A stretch of 64,000 nucleotides of DNA from Opitutus sp. (GTDB lineage: Bacteria > Verrucomicrobiota > Verrucomicrobiia > Opitutales > Opitutaceae). Position numbers and translations under genes: made by a program. The notes beneath the pieces were generated by a model. That model was not told where the DNA came from and did not search any database. It saw only the letters and a list, made by a program, of their open reading frames with translations. Position 1 is the stretch's first letter; each line of letters starts with the position of its first letter. The stretch is from contig JACEUQ010000001.1 of the NCBI GenBank assembly GCA_024998815.1, positions 868,001-932,000 of the forward strand. The letters run 5' to 3'. Of this stretch, positions 26,413 to 35,583 are shown in pieces.

Positions 26413-28020
26413 TCACTTGGGCGGCTGGTAACTGGCCTTAGGTACGCGGATCAGGGAGCTGCGGCAGTTGTAGTGGGCGGGTGGTGGCGAAAACCAGCCG
26501 TCGCCCCAGCGGTGACCGTGGCGGCCGAGACACACCTCGGTGGTGCGGCCGTCGAGGATCGCATCCCAAACCAGATAATCACCGGCGGCTTCGGCCTGGG
26601 CGAGTTCTTGGGGGAAGGCCGCCTCGGCAGCGGCTTGGCGGCCGGCGAGGGATGACGCGGATTCGCTGGCGGCGTCGATCGGCGCACCACAACCGCAGGC
26701 GCAGGCTTTGGCGGTGGTGGGCGCGGAGGTCGCTGGAACTGTTGAGGCGATAGGTTTGGCCGGTTGAAACAGTGCTTCGCTTGGGGCGGGTGACGGGACC
26801 TTGTGGCGTTCGTAAAGGTACTGCAGGGAAACCGGTAGGCCCATGTCGACGAACAGAGTTTTATCGCGGGTGGCCATTTCCTGCTCACGCTCAGGGCGGG
26901 TGATTTCTACTTCGACGAAGGGGACCTCGTCTGCGGTGCCCCAGTTTTGGGCGATCAACTGGGGGATGAGTTGGTCATTGAGGATGGCGACGATGTATTC
27001 GGCGTAGGTTTCGAAGAGATCCAGCTCGACCTCTCGGTGCACCTCGGTGGCGGCGCGGCTGCCTTCGCCGTTGTGTTCAACGGATAGATTTTGGCCCAAA
27101 AGCATGATGTCGCAGGCGCGGTCTGCGATACCCATGAGGCGTTCGCTGGGATCGTTGGGACCGGACACACCCGGCGTGGTGCCCTGCATGATTTGCAGGT
27201 TGGTGCCTTGTGGAAACGCACCCCATGAGGCGGTGCCCATGTTGCGGAGCGCCGAGGTTATGGCGTCGATTTCAAGCTGGGTAGCGGTCGCGGGATAGTT
27301 AGCCCAACGTAACGGCGTGCCGAATAGCTCTGCCTTTTGCACCAGCCATTCCCAGCCGAGCATGTGACCGAGCCAGAGCGGTGCGAGGGCGCGGAGCTGG
27401 GCGGCTTCACCGAGGGCGCCGGACTTCGACTGGAAAATGCCGGTGAGAAATTTGCCGGGGTATTTGGCAAAGGGGACGAGCTTCCTATCTGAAGTGGCGA
27501 CGTTGTTCCCGTTGAGGCGGAGTGCGAGGGTGCCGTCGGTGTCGATGCCGAGGTAACGAGTCGGCACGCGGCGGAACCCGACCGGAACGACGTAACCGGT
27601 GGTGTCGGTCGTCCAGTCGATTTCGACCACGGATAGACCGCGGGCAACGGCGTCCATCAGTTCGTAAACAGCCGAACCGAGGGGGGCGCGCGTGGTGTCC
27701 ACGTAACCGCGTTGCAGGTGCAACGCCGACTCCACGAAGGCGGCTTTCTCCTGCGCTGTGGCTGACGGTTTGCCGTTTTTCGGTGTGTAGGGCTGGACGT
27801 TGAGCGGCAGCTTGCGAATGGCGTTTTTAAGTTTTTGCAGGTTGGCGCGGAGGCGCGGCCAGGTGTCTTCCATCAGGTTAAACAGGTCGCTTTGAGCGGC
27901 GAGGTCACCGCGGGCGCCGGCGTCGAGGAGTTCACCAATGGCGTCGGGCGAGAGGCTGCGGCCGAAGAGTTGCGGTTCAAAGTCGCGGGCGGTGGGTCGG
28001 ATGATGGGGGATGGGGACAT
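26413..28020 (-). CDS. Phage portal protein (DUF935, Mu gp29-like) fused to MuF-type C-terminus
   Basis: The protein is 535 residues from ATG 28020 (MSPSPIIRPTARDFEPQ); the open frame upstream is low-complexity shadow. Residues about 60-410 are portal-like: ELMDAVARGLSVVEIDW, LAPLWLGHMLGWEWLVQKAE, RWANYPATA, VEHNGEGSRAATEVHRE. A linker with ACACGCGAP follows. The last 80 residues hold TTEVCLGRHGHRW and PPPAHYNCRSSLIRV, the C/H cluster of MuF (gp30/SPP1 gp7) minor head proteins. Portal and MuF are usually separate genes, so the MuF domain is either truncated onto the portal or a true fusion. Confidence 0.82.
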   Translation of the reverse strand: MSPSPIIRPTARDFEPQLFGRSLSPDAIGELLDAGARGDLAAQSDLFNLMEDTWPRLRANLQKLKNAIRKLPLNVQPYTPKNGKPSATAQEKAAFVESALHLQRGYVDTTRAPLGSAVYELMDAVARGLSVVEIDWTTDTTGYVVPVGFRRVPTRYLGIDTDGTLALRLNGNNVATSDRKLVPFAKYPGKFLTGIFQSKSGALGEAAQLRALAPLWLGHMLGWEWLVQKAELFGTPLRWANYPATATQLEIDAITSALRNMGTASWGAFPQGTNLQIMQGTTPGVSGPNDPSERLMGIADRACDIMLLGQNLSVEHNGEGSRAATEVHREVELDLFETYAEYIVAILNDQLIPQLIAQNWGTADEVPFVEVEITRPEREQEMATRDKTLFVDMGLPVSLQYLYERHKVPSPAPSEALFQPAKPIASTVPATSAPTTAKACACGCGAPIDAASESASSLAGRQAAAEAAFPQELAQAEAAGDYLVWDAILDGRTTEVCLGRHGHRWGDGWFSPPPAHYNCRSSLIRVPKASYQPPK

Positions 28021-28106
28021 GGGGGATTCGGATTTCGGCGTGGTTACACAGAGACGGACGGGAGATCGGATGAGGGCACGGAGTTCGGAGTCGGATTTCG
28101 GACCGA

Positions 28107-28138
28107 GAGAACGAGTAAGAGTAAGAGAACGAGAACGA
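28107..28138. repeat. Intergenic GAGAACGAGTAGG-type repeat, copy 3
   Basis: This is the variant with TAAGAG units. It is followed by ATTGCGGA as is copy 1 and preceded by GTCGGATTTCGGA as is copy 2. It lies between terL and the portal gene. Confidence 0.8.
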
Positions 28139-28147
28139 TTGCGGAGG

Positions 28148-29548
28148 TTAACGGGTCCAGGCGCAGCGGTAGCGGGTGAGCGCGGGGCGGTGGCGGGCGT
28201 TGAGTCCGGTGGGGACGCGTTCGGCGGCGAAGGCACCCGTTCCGGCGGAGGGGTTGCGTTGGGCGGCGTGGATCGCGAGGGCCAACGCGGTGGAGCGGTC
28301 AGCGTGGCCGTCGGCCGTGCGAGCTGCGGCGTAACGGATCGTTCCGCCCGGGCTGACGATGCGTTGCATGCTGCCGAGGTCGTCACGGATCACTGCGGCG
28401 GCGGGTAGCCCAACGGTGCGGGCTTGGAGGACTTTTTTGAGCCGCTCGAAGAGTTCTCGTTTGCGGTCGCCGGTGAAGGTCACGCCTTCGAAACGGGTTT
28501 CGTCGAGCGCTGCCGCAAGGTGTTCGCTCACCGGTCCACCGATGCCGGTGGCGTCGATCGCCGTGAATGCCGCCGCCATTACACGCGGGAGTAGGATTTC
28601 CTCCTGCTGCGGGAAAGGGACGCGGTCGAGGACGAGGACTTCGCGGGTTATCAGTTGGCCCCCGTGTAGGCGTTCGAGGGTCCAAGCTACGGTCAGATCC
28701 CGTTTTCGACCGACGTCGATGCCGATAAACAAGGCCGGTCGCGGCCGGAGGGTTCGAGAATAGAGGTCCGCAAGCGGATCGAGTGTTGCTTCCTCACATT
28801 CGCAGCCTCTGACGAGTTCGGCGGGGAAAACCTGCGACGAGTGCTCCATAAACTGGCACTCGAACTCCTGCGCCCAGCCTTCGGGATCGGCCAAGTTGGC
28901 CCGCAGTTCGTCCACGTTGAGGGCGAGACCCTGCGATACTGCGTCATACACACTGGTCTTGTGGCGCGAGAAAGCAGGCGCGTGCTCCCACAGGTCGAAA
29001 TACTTGTTGTTCCGCCCGGCCGGCGTGGAGATGACGCGCAGTTTCAGCGCACCGCGTAGCGGGTTGGAGATGATCGGGTAAACGGCCCGCCAGATTTCCT
29101 CGGGGTTTTCGTGGAAGGCGAATTCGTCGAGCACCAGGTTGGCGGAATAACCACGGGCCGTGGAGGGATTCGCGGGCAACGCGAGCACGCGGGCACCGTT
29201 GGGAAACCGTAGTTGGGATTTCTGGATTTCGGGTCGGTATTCGGAACCGGTGGAATAGCTGACCGCGTCGCAGAAAATCCCGGCTGCCCGATTGACCTTG
29301 TCCATGAACTCTAAGGCCTGCCGTTCACCGGCGCTCAGGATGACCCAGTCGCCACCCGTCTCGATGGCGTCCGCCACCACCTCGAAGGAGGCCGCGAGGG
29401 AACCGCCGATTTGGCGGGATTTGAGCCAGATTTTGAAGCGGGCTTTGTCCTGCACCCAGGCGCGTTGGTACGGCAAAAGGAGGTCAAGCGGCGTGACCGC
29501 GAGGCGGCGGTCGGGCTTGTAGGTTTTTTTAGGGGCGGAGCGGCTCAT
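28148..29548 (-). CDS. Terminase large subunit (Mu gp28-like)
   Basis: The protein is 466 residues from ATG 29548 (MSRSAPKKTYKPDRRL), which overlaps the upstream stop as ATGA. The ATPase part has the deviant Walker A KSRQIGGS and Walker B NLVLDEFAFHENPEEIW. The nuclease part has FIGIDVGRKRDLTVAW, AIDATGIGGPVSEHL and GHADRSTALALAIH, the three acidic clusters of the RNase-H fold. It packages DNA into heads. Coupled translation with the preceding gene supports that gene's C-terminal half being the small subunit. Confidence 0.9.
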   Translation of the reverse strand: MSRSAPKKTYKPDRRLAVTPLDLLLPYQRAWVQDKARFKIWLKSRQIGGSLAASFEVVADAIETGGDWVILSAGERQALEFMDKVNRAAGIFCDAVSYSTGSEYRPEIQKSQLRFPNGARVLALPANPSTARGYSANLVLDEFAFHENPEEIWRAVYPIISNPLRGALKLRVISTPAGRNNKYFDLWEHAPAFSRHKTSVYDAVSQGLALNVDELRANLADPEGWAQEFECQFMEHSSQVFPAELVRGCECEEATLDPLADLYSRTLRPRPALFIGIDVGRKRDLTVAWTLERLHGGQLITREVLVLDRVPFPQQEEILLPRVMAAAFTAIDATGIGGPVSEHLAAALDETRFEGVTFTGDRKRELFERLKKVLQARTVGLPAAAVIRDDLGSMQRIVSPGGTIRYAAARTADGHADRSTALALAIHAAQRNPSAGTGAFAAERVPTGLNARHRPALTRYRCAWTR

Positions 29549-30192
29549 GGCGTGGGCGTCGTCACAGCGGGTAACGCAGGCGCTTCGCTGGCCCCGAGGC
29601 GGGAACGCCACTCGCGCATGATGTCCTTTTCGCGGTCGGGCGTGATGTTGACCTGCGTGGCCACCACGGTGGTGGGTTGGTCGCGGTACACGTCGGGCTT
29701 ATGCGCCTTCAGGAAAAAGATTAAGCAGGCGTCCGAGTAGCGTCGGCGCTCACCGCATTGCTGGCCTTTGGCGTCGAAAACCGGCTCGCTCCAGCCGTCG
29801 ATGCCACGGCGTTTCAGCTCGAGCTCGGCTTCTTCGATGCGGGATGAATTCCGCACGCGGTCACGCTCCAACTGAGCCGACTGGAGCACTGGCACGAGGT
29901 CGGGTTTGCGCTGCAGGTGGCGGTAGAACGTGGACTGGTCGATGCCTTCTTTCTCGATGGCGTTGAGCGACGGCGAACCGTCGCGGATAGCGGTCCGGGT
30001 CTTTTTGTAGGTGCTTTGGATTTTTCCAAAGGAGCCAGTTTTGGCTATCGCGTGTTCGGGGCCAATGAAACGAAGCGGCGCCTCAAAGGCACCGGCCGGC
30101 ACCTCTTGGTCATCGAGGAAGGCTTGCAGGCGCTGGAGGTAGGCCCACTCGGACTCTCCTTCGCAAACGATGATGTGGCGCGTGGTGGTCAT
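29545..30192 (-). CDS. RloB N-terminus fused to terminase small subunit-like domain
   Basis: The protein has 215 residues. Residues 1 to about 67 (TTRHIIVCEGESEWAYLQRL, then PEHAIAKTGSFGKIQ) match the start of RloB-type proteins, the second component of RloAB/AbiL-like systems. The rest of RloB is absent. From about residue 68 the sequence changes to GIDQSTFYRHLQRKPDLV and a helical region, like helix-turn-helix terminase small subunits, and the gene overlaps terL as ATGA. The rloA-like ATPase lies 9 bases upstream. I infer an in-frame deletion that joined a defence gene to terS. Confidence 0.7.
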   Translation of the reverse strand: MTTTRHIIVCEGESEWAYLQRLQAFLDDQEVPAGAFEAPLRFIGPEHAIAKTGSFGKIQSTYKKTRTAIRDGSPSLNAIEKEGIDQSTFYRHLQRKPDLVPVLQSAQLERDRVRNSSRIEEAELELKRRGIDGWSEPVFDAKGQQCGERRRYSDACLIFFLKAHKPDVYRDQPTTVVATQVNITPDREKDIMREWRSRLGASEAPALPAVTTPTP

Positions 30193-30201
30193 CGACAGGG
30201 A

Positions 30202-31491
30202 TCAGAGTGCCGGGTGCGGCACACCGGAGTAGAAGCCGGCGAGGTATTGTTTGCGGAAGTTGGTGACGTTACGGATGTCTTCACCGTCTTTTTTGGCGTC
30301 CACCAAGCGGCGCACGAGGGTGCCGTTGGCTACGGTTTTGCGCACCAGGGCGATCTCAGAAAGACGAAGGATGGAATCGTCGAGGATGTCGGTGTTGTGG
30401 GTGGTGAAGATGAGCTGTGCGCCCTTGTCATTGTAGCGGCGTTTTTTAAATAGGAGTACAATCTCACGCATCAGCAGCGGATGCAGGGAGCACTCCAGCT
30501 CGTCCACGAGGAAGATGCCGCCGGTCTTGAGTGCGTGCAGGATCAGCCCGATCAGCCCGGCGAGGCGTTGTGTGCCAGCGGACTCGTGTTTGATGAAATT
30601 AAGGGGGACATGGCTGCCTGCTACGTTCTTGTGTGTGGCGGTGATGTTGATCGCGTGCCGCGCGCCAGTATCGTGATTCTGCTTGAGCAGGTCTCCAAGG
30701 TGCAGGCGATCTTCCGGTCCGAGTTCGGTTTCGGTGATGTTGATGGCCGCGATATCGATGTCCAAGCGGCGAACAAAGTCGGTTATTTCGCGCAGCGCCG
30801 CTTCTTTATCTCCACCCATAGCTTCGGCCAATATCTGCACTGAGACGGGAAGCAGCATGGCACCTTCGTTGGTGAAGAACCTCACGCCGTCCTGAAAATA
30901 GGCGAAGGCGTTTTTAAGATCCGGATTGAGCCCCTGATAGGCTAGGCCAATGCGGTGCAGAAAGGCCTTGGTCTGACGCCCTTCGCCGTCGGAGCACTCC
31001 ACGCGAATAATGTCGGAAAGCTTCTCTTTCGTATAGGTTGTGGAGTGAACTTTTGGACCGAACTCGGCTTGGAGCTGCCGGACGGTGAAAAGGGGCTCCC
31101 CGTTTTTCAGCAAAGACTCCTCCCCGATGGCGGTCGCTGAGTAAGAGATGCGATAGTTGAATTGATCGGCACCCAAGATGAACTCGGTCTCGAAGGTGGT
31201 CTCGGTGAACTTGCGGTTGAGCAGATTGGGTTCAAAAACGTCCGCTAGCTTTCCGCCCTCACGAAGCAGCGTCTTGATCGTGGCGAACGCTTTAAGGATG
31301 TTGGTTTTGCCGGCGGCGTTGGATCCAAAGAAAGCCGCGCAGGGTACGAGACGCTTTTTATTTCCGGCTTCGAGGAAGGGCATGATTTCCTGCCCGTGGT
31401 AGCCATTGGGGGCTTTTCCCTCGCCGTAGGAAAAGTCCAACTTGAGTTCCAGAATGGAGCGAAAGTTCTGAATGTAGAATGAAGATAGCAT
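30202..31491 (-). CDS. AAA15-family ATPase, RloA/AbiLi-like
   Basis: The 429-residue ABC/SMC-like ATPase starts with SSFYIQNFRSILELKLDF. Walker A is GSNAAGKT (residues 56-63), the signature-like ESAGTQRLAGLIGLIL lies in the C-terminal half, and Walker B with its D-loop is FLVDELECSLHPLLM. FTTHNTDIL supplies the switch histidine. AAA15 proteins of this kind pair with RloB-type effectors (RloAB, AbiL) in phage defence. Here the partner downstream keeps only its N-terminus, so the pair may be non-functional, or the ATPase may have another partner in the block upstream. Confidence 0.85.
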   Translation of the reverse strand: MLSSFYIQNFRSILELKLDFSYGEGKAPNGYHGQEIMPFLEAGNKKRLVPCAAFFGSNAAGKTNILKAFATIKTLLREGGKLADVFEPNLLNRKFTETTFETEFILGADQFNYRISYSATAIGEESLLKNGEPLFTVRQLQAEFGPKVHSTTYTKEKLSDIIRVECSDGEGRQTKAFLHRIGLAYQGLNPDLKNAFAYFQDGVRFFTNEGAMLLPVSVQILAEAMGGDKEAALREITDFVRRLDIDIAAINITETELGPEDRLHLGDLLKQNHDTGARHAINITATHKNVAGSHVPLNFIKHESAGTQRLAGLIGLILHALKTGGIFLVDELECSLHPLLMREIVLLFKKRRYNDKGAQLIFTTHNTDILDDSILRLSEIALVRKTVANGTLVRRLVDAKKDGEDIRNVTNFRKQYLAGFYSGVPHPAL

Positions 31492-31580
31492 GATTATTGC
31501 CGGGGTTTGCTAATCTTCGGCCCATATTCGGCCCTAGTAAAGCAATGATGTGCAGATTTCATGTTTATCTTTGCTTTGCC

Positions 31581-34500
31581 TCAGTGCGCTGACGGCGTGG
31601 CGCGGGCGAGCAGCTCTCCAAGGTCGTAGTTGATCGAAGAGACGCCCCAGTCGGGTTCTTTGGTAAACGGGGTGGCGAGATAGAAGGGACCTTCGGTGGC
31701 GTCGTCCGGGCCGATGGTGACGATGGCCAAACGGAATTTCTCCGCCTGGTTGAGCGCGTAGAGGATTTCGTTGCGGGTGATGGTGACCGTAGTCGCACCT
31801 TGCACCCGGCCTTTGACCTCGATGTGGCGGGGCTGCGGCTGGCGTCTATCCGGCCCAGTAGCCGGGTAGGAGGTAATATCCCAACCGCATTTCTGGGCGG
31901 AGACATCCACCACGCGGCAACCACGCGACTCCTCGGCGCGGCGGACGGCGTCCATTGCCAGGCGTTCGATGCGGGCGCGGGCGGCGGCATCAGCGGCGAA
32001 CGCGGCGGTAACCGGATCGAGGGAGGGCTCGCCACGCAGGCGGTTGAGCAGACCCACAGGGATAACAAGCGCCCCACCGAGGGCAACGGGGGTGCCGTTG
32101 ACGATGTGACGCATGGATTGAAGCTCTTTACGGCGATTCTCCAAGCGGCCTTCTAGGTCGGATACGGTGCGCCGGGTGTTTTCGAGATTCAGGCGCACGT
32201 CTTTGCCGGCGTCTTGGTCTTCCTTGAGCTTGAGCCAGCGGTCGGACCAGAAGGCGATTTCCTGGGTCAGGCGTTCATGGACGGCGGCGAGGGTTTTATC
32301 GACGTGGGCGATGCGGCGGCTGGCGACTTCCTCGTAGTGCTGGGGAACGAGGGCACCGGCGGCGAGACCGAGGGCACGTTTTTCCTGGTCGGCGCAAATC
32401 CATGGCGCGTCCAGAATCGCGGTGAGAAGCGGTCGGTCTGCTGGGGCCAGCGGCTCCAGGTCGAGGTGAGGTGCCCAGCCGGCGAAGGTGGCCGAGCCGT
32501 CGGGAGAGACGCGGACGAATTGGAGGCGCTTGGACAACACCTGGCCATCACCGGAGGTGATTTCGTGGGTGAGGAGAAACAGCAGGTGGGGCTCGGTGCC
32601 CTCGTCGGCGGGGTCCACTAGGAGCGCGCCTTGGCGGAGCAAGTTGCCGTTTTGCTCCAGGATGAGGTCGCTCATCGAGAGCAGCAGCGGGTGTCCGGGA
32701 TGAAGCAGTTGGGCGAAGGCTACGCCGGGGCGATCAAGCGGGCGGACGGCTTCCTTGGTGAAGCACACGCGCTCGTAGCGCTTGAGCACGGGGGCGAAAT
32801 CGCGCCGGTTGCGGCCGGTGATGAGGCGGTCGCGCTCGCGGATGGTGGCGGGAACGTGGGTGATTTCGAAGCGGTTGGCCTCGCGGGTGTGAATCGATCC
32901 GCCCAACGCGGCGAAGGCGTTTTGGAAAAAGGAGCGGACGAAATAGGGTTGGAGGCGGCGGGCCTCGGCTTTTTCCATCTCCTCTTTCACGGCAAAAAGG
33001 CGTTCGCCGCTCATGGTTTCCTGTGAGAGGGCGTTGCGGTCGAGGAGCGAGCGCAGGTGCGACTGGTCGAGCGCGTTGTCGATTTTTTGGAGCAGGCGGG
33101 CGCTGACCTCGGGCTGGTCACCGTAGCGAACCGCGTTGATGAGGAGATCTTTGAGGCTGTTGTCCTCGAACACTTCGCCGAGGATGTCGAAGACGCGGCC
33201 CTTGAGCGCATCGGACTCGGTGGCGAGTTTTTCAAGGAGGCGGTGGTAGACGTCGCCCTCCCGGGTCTCCTTGGCGACGAGGTTCCAAAGGTGGCAGACC
33301 TCCTGCTGGCCGATACGGTGGATGCGGCCAAACCGTTGCTCCAGCCGGTTGGGGTTCCACGGGAGATCGTAGTTCACCATCAGGTTGGCGTTTTGGAGGT
33401 TAACGCCCTCACCGGCGGCGTCGGTGGCAATGAGCACGCGCACTTCGGGATCGGAGCGGAACAGGTTCTGTACCTTGCGGCGTTCGTCGCGGTGGGTGCC
33501 GCCGTGGATGGTGACGATGGCGTCGGGCGTGCCAAGGACACCGGCGATCTTGGCCTGGAGGTAGTTCAGTGTGTCGCGGTGCTCGGAGAAGATGATGAGC
33601 TTGCGCAGGCGGTGGCCCTGGCCGTCGCACATGCGTTCGTCGTGCTGGAGAATTTTGGACAGCTCGTCCCACTTGCGGTCTTGGCCGGAGGCAACGAGGG
33701 CGGCAGCCTGGATTTCGAGGCCGCGCAGGATGAGGATTTCCTGTTCGAGCTCGGCAATGGTGCGGGCTGCGGTGGCCTGATCGACCAGCGTCTCCTCCAA
33801 GTTTTCCTGCTCGTCGGCGGTCTGATCATCGTCGTCGTCCGGCGGGATCAGCGAGGCGGGAAGATCGGCGAGGGCCTGCTGGCCGCGAACACCGAGCTTT
33901 TCTTCCCGGGTGCGGCGTTCGAGTCGTTCACGACGACGTTTGAGCGACTGGAAAATAGCTTCGGGCGAGGATGCGAGACGGCGTTGCAGTGCGGTGAGGG
34001 CGAAGCCGACCGAACCCTTGCGTGAACCCTCCAGTTGGTCGGCCTTGCCCATCTCGGTCTGCACGTAGGCGGTGACGGACTGGTAGAGGGCGGCCTCGAT
34101 GTCGGAGAGCTTGTAGTTGACGGTGTAGGCCTTGCGCTCCGGGAAGAGCGGGGTGCCGTCGAACTTGACCAGTTCCTCTTTGACCATGCGGCGCATGAGG
34201 TCGGAGGCATCGACTTTGTGGGCACCGTCCTTTTCCCGGTTGCGGCCGTAAAAACGGTCGGAATCGAGAAGGGAAAGGAATAGCTGAAAGTCTTCGTCTT
34301 TGCCGTTGTGCGGCGTGGCCGTCATAAAGAGCAGGTGGCGGGTGTGTTTACCTAGTTCCTCGGCAAAGCGGAAGCGCCCGGTCTTTTCGAGTTTGGCGCC
34401 GAAGTAGTGGGCGGAGAGCTTATGAGCTTCGTCAAAAACCACGAGATCCCAACCGGCGGCGCCGAGCTTAGCCTGGAGTTCCTCGTTGCGAGCCATCTGG

Positions 34501-35117
34501 TCGAGGCGGACGACGACCTGCGGGTGATCCTCGAAGGCGTTGCCGTTGGGCGAGGCCGCTTCGAGGTCGGAAGAGAAGACACGGAATTCTAGGCCGAACT
34601 TTTCAAACAGCTCATCGCGCCACTGCTCGACTAGGCTGCCGGGAGAGACGATGAGGATCCGGCGGGCGTCGGCCCGCATGATGAGTTCGCGGATGTAGAG
34701 GCCGGCCATGATCGTCTTACCCGCGCCGGGGTCGTCGGCGAGGACATAGCGCAACGGCTGGCGGGGGAGCATGGACTCGTAAACCGCCGTGATCTGGTGC
34801 GGGAGCGGGTCCACGTTGGACGTGTGGACCGCCATCATCGGATCGAACAGGAAGGCGAGGTCGATGCGCTTGGCCTCGGCGGTGAGCTTGAAGGCCTCGC
34901 CATCGCCATCGAAAGACCAAGGGCGCTCGACGGTGGCGACGGACAGCGTGCCGATGTCAGCGGCGGTGACTAAGCGCTCGCGGATGGTGCCGACGGGGAG
35001 CTTGTAAATGACCTGAACCGCGCCTTCGCCGATGGGCACGGCGGCGATGACGGCCACAATCACGCTGGGTTCTAAACCAACGAGGGAAAGGCCGGGTTTT
35101 AGGTCAGAGAGCTGCAT
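31581..35117 (-). CDS. SNF2-type helicase with C-terminal DUF3883 nuclease-like domain
   Basis: The protein is 1,178 residues from ATG 35117 ([18 protein letters not shown]); the frame extends to 35255 inside the neighbour. The N-terminal 100 residues resemble those of DrmD-like helicases. Walker A is ADDPGAGKT (127-135), DEAH is at 229-232, and motif III is FMTATPHNG. The C-lobe has [11 protein letters not shown] and RIHRIGQ. The last 130 residues ([19 protein letters not shown], then PRHIEVKG) carry a PD-(D/E)XK-like D...E-x-K of DUF3883. Such helicases occur in DISARM and related defence loci. It follows the 4-TM gene by 4 bases. Confidence 0.88.
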   Translation of the reverse strand: MQLSDLKPGLSLVGLEPSVIVAVIAAVPIGEGAVQVIYKLPVGTIRERLVTAADIGTLSVATVERPWSFDGDGEAFKLTAEAKRIDLAFLFDPMMAVHTSNVDPLPHQITAVYESMLPRQPLRYVLADDPGAGKTIMAGLYIRELIMRADARRILIVSPGSLVEQWRDELFEKFGLEFRVFSSDLEAASPNGNAFEDHPQVVVRLDQMARNEELQAKLGAAGWDLVVFDEAHKLSAHYFGAKLEKTGRFRFAEELGKHTRHLLFMTATPHNGKDEDFQLFLSLLDSDRFYGRNREKDGAHKVDASDLMRRMVKEELVKFDGTPLFPERKAYTVNYKLSDIEAALYQSVTAYVQTEMGKADQLEGSRKGSVGFALTALQRRLASSPEAIFQSLKRRRERLERRTREEKLGVRGQQALADLPASLIPPDDDDDQTADEQENLEETLVDQATAARTIAELEQEILILRGLEIQAAALVASGQDRKWDELSKILQHDERMCDGQGHRLRKLIIFSEHRDTLNYLQAKIAGVLGTPDAIVTIHGGTHRDERRKVQNLFRSDPEVRVLIATDAAGEGVNLQNANLMVNYDLPWNPNRLEQRFGRIHRIGQQEVCHLWNLVAKETREGDVYHRLLEKLATESDALKGRVFDILGEVFEDNSLKDLLINAVRYGDQPEVSARLLQKIDNALDQSHLRSLLDRNALSQETMSGERLFAVKEEMEKAEARRLQPYFVRSFFQNAFAALGGSIHTREANRFEITHVPATIRERDRLITGRNRRDFAPVLKRYERVCFTKEAVRPLDRPGVAFAQLLHPGHPLLLSMSDLILEQNGNLLRQGALLVDPADEGTEPHLLFLLTHEITSGDGQVLSKRLQFVRVSPDGSATFAGWAPHLDLEPLAPADRPLLTAILDAPWICADQEKRALGLAAGALVPQHYEEVASRRIAHVDKTLAAVHERLTQEIAFWSDRWLKLKEDQDAGKDVRLNLENTRRTVSDLEGRLENRRKELQSMRHIVNGTPVALGGALVIPVGLLNRLRGEPSLDPVTAAFAADAAARARIERLAMDAVRRAEESRGCRVVDVSAQKCGWDITSYPATGPDRRQPQPRHIEVKGRVQGATTVTITRNEILYALNQAEKFRLAIVTIGPDDATEGPFYLATPFTKEPDWGVSSINYDLGELLARATPSAH

Positions 35118-35121
35118 CGCA

Positions 35122-35583
35122 CTAGTTCTTAGGCTGTTCCGGTTTGCTGGAGCGGGATTTCTCGATTCCCCAGGTGGCTTGCGCGAGGTCTTCGATCTTG
35201 CCGATAAACTTATCGACGTTGAGGCCGGCGATAAACGCCAAGGCATAGAAACCAAGCTGGTTGCCCTCGGAGTTTTGGGTCGCGTCGAGAACGAGCAAAC
35301 CGGCTTTCAAAAACAGATAACTGACAAGACCGCACAGGATGCTGACGACGGGACGGAGCACATACCACGGCCACCATTTCAGATCCCAACGGCTGTGGAC
35401 GCAGGCATTCAGGTAGATGCCTCGAAAACAATAAACGAGTCCACCCATACCACCGATGATGACACACAAGAAAGGAACGGCATGTGGCATCAACCACTCG
35501 GGCAGCTCACCGCGCAGATAAAGAGACGCCAAGTAGCCGAGCCCAAACAAGAGGGCGAAGAGGTAGGCCATAATGCGCTTCAT
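35122..35583 (-). CDS. Four-TM membrane protein of the defence-like operon
   Basis: The protein has 153 residues. Hydrophobic segments lie at about 3-22 ([19 protein letters not shown]), 33-55, 75-97 and 108-125, followed by a charged cytoplasmic tail ending [13 protein letters not shown] do not recognise a family. The start overlaps the XRE-nuclease stop as ATGA and the helicase follows after 4 bases, so the three are co-translated. In defence operons a small multi-TM protein is often the membrane-damaging effector; that role here is inference. Confidence 0.7.
   Translation of the reverse strand: MKRIMAYLFALLFGLGYLASLYLRGELPEWLMPHAVPFLCVIIGGMGGLVYCFRGIYLNACVHSRWDLKWWPWYVLRPVVSILCGLVSYLFLKAGLLVLDATQNSEGNQLGFYALAFIAGLNVDKFIGKIEDLAQATWGIEKSRSSKPEQPKN

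Noticed and set aside
33057-34025. 322-residue plus-strand ORF opposite the SNF2 helicase
   Set aside because: Antisense to well-conserved helicase motifs. Composition is typical of a high-GC shadow.
31581-35117. Complete DISARM system
   Set aside because: Only a DrmD-like helicase is present. No DrmA, DrmB, DrmC or methyltransferase gene is seen nearby.
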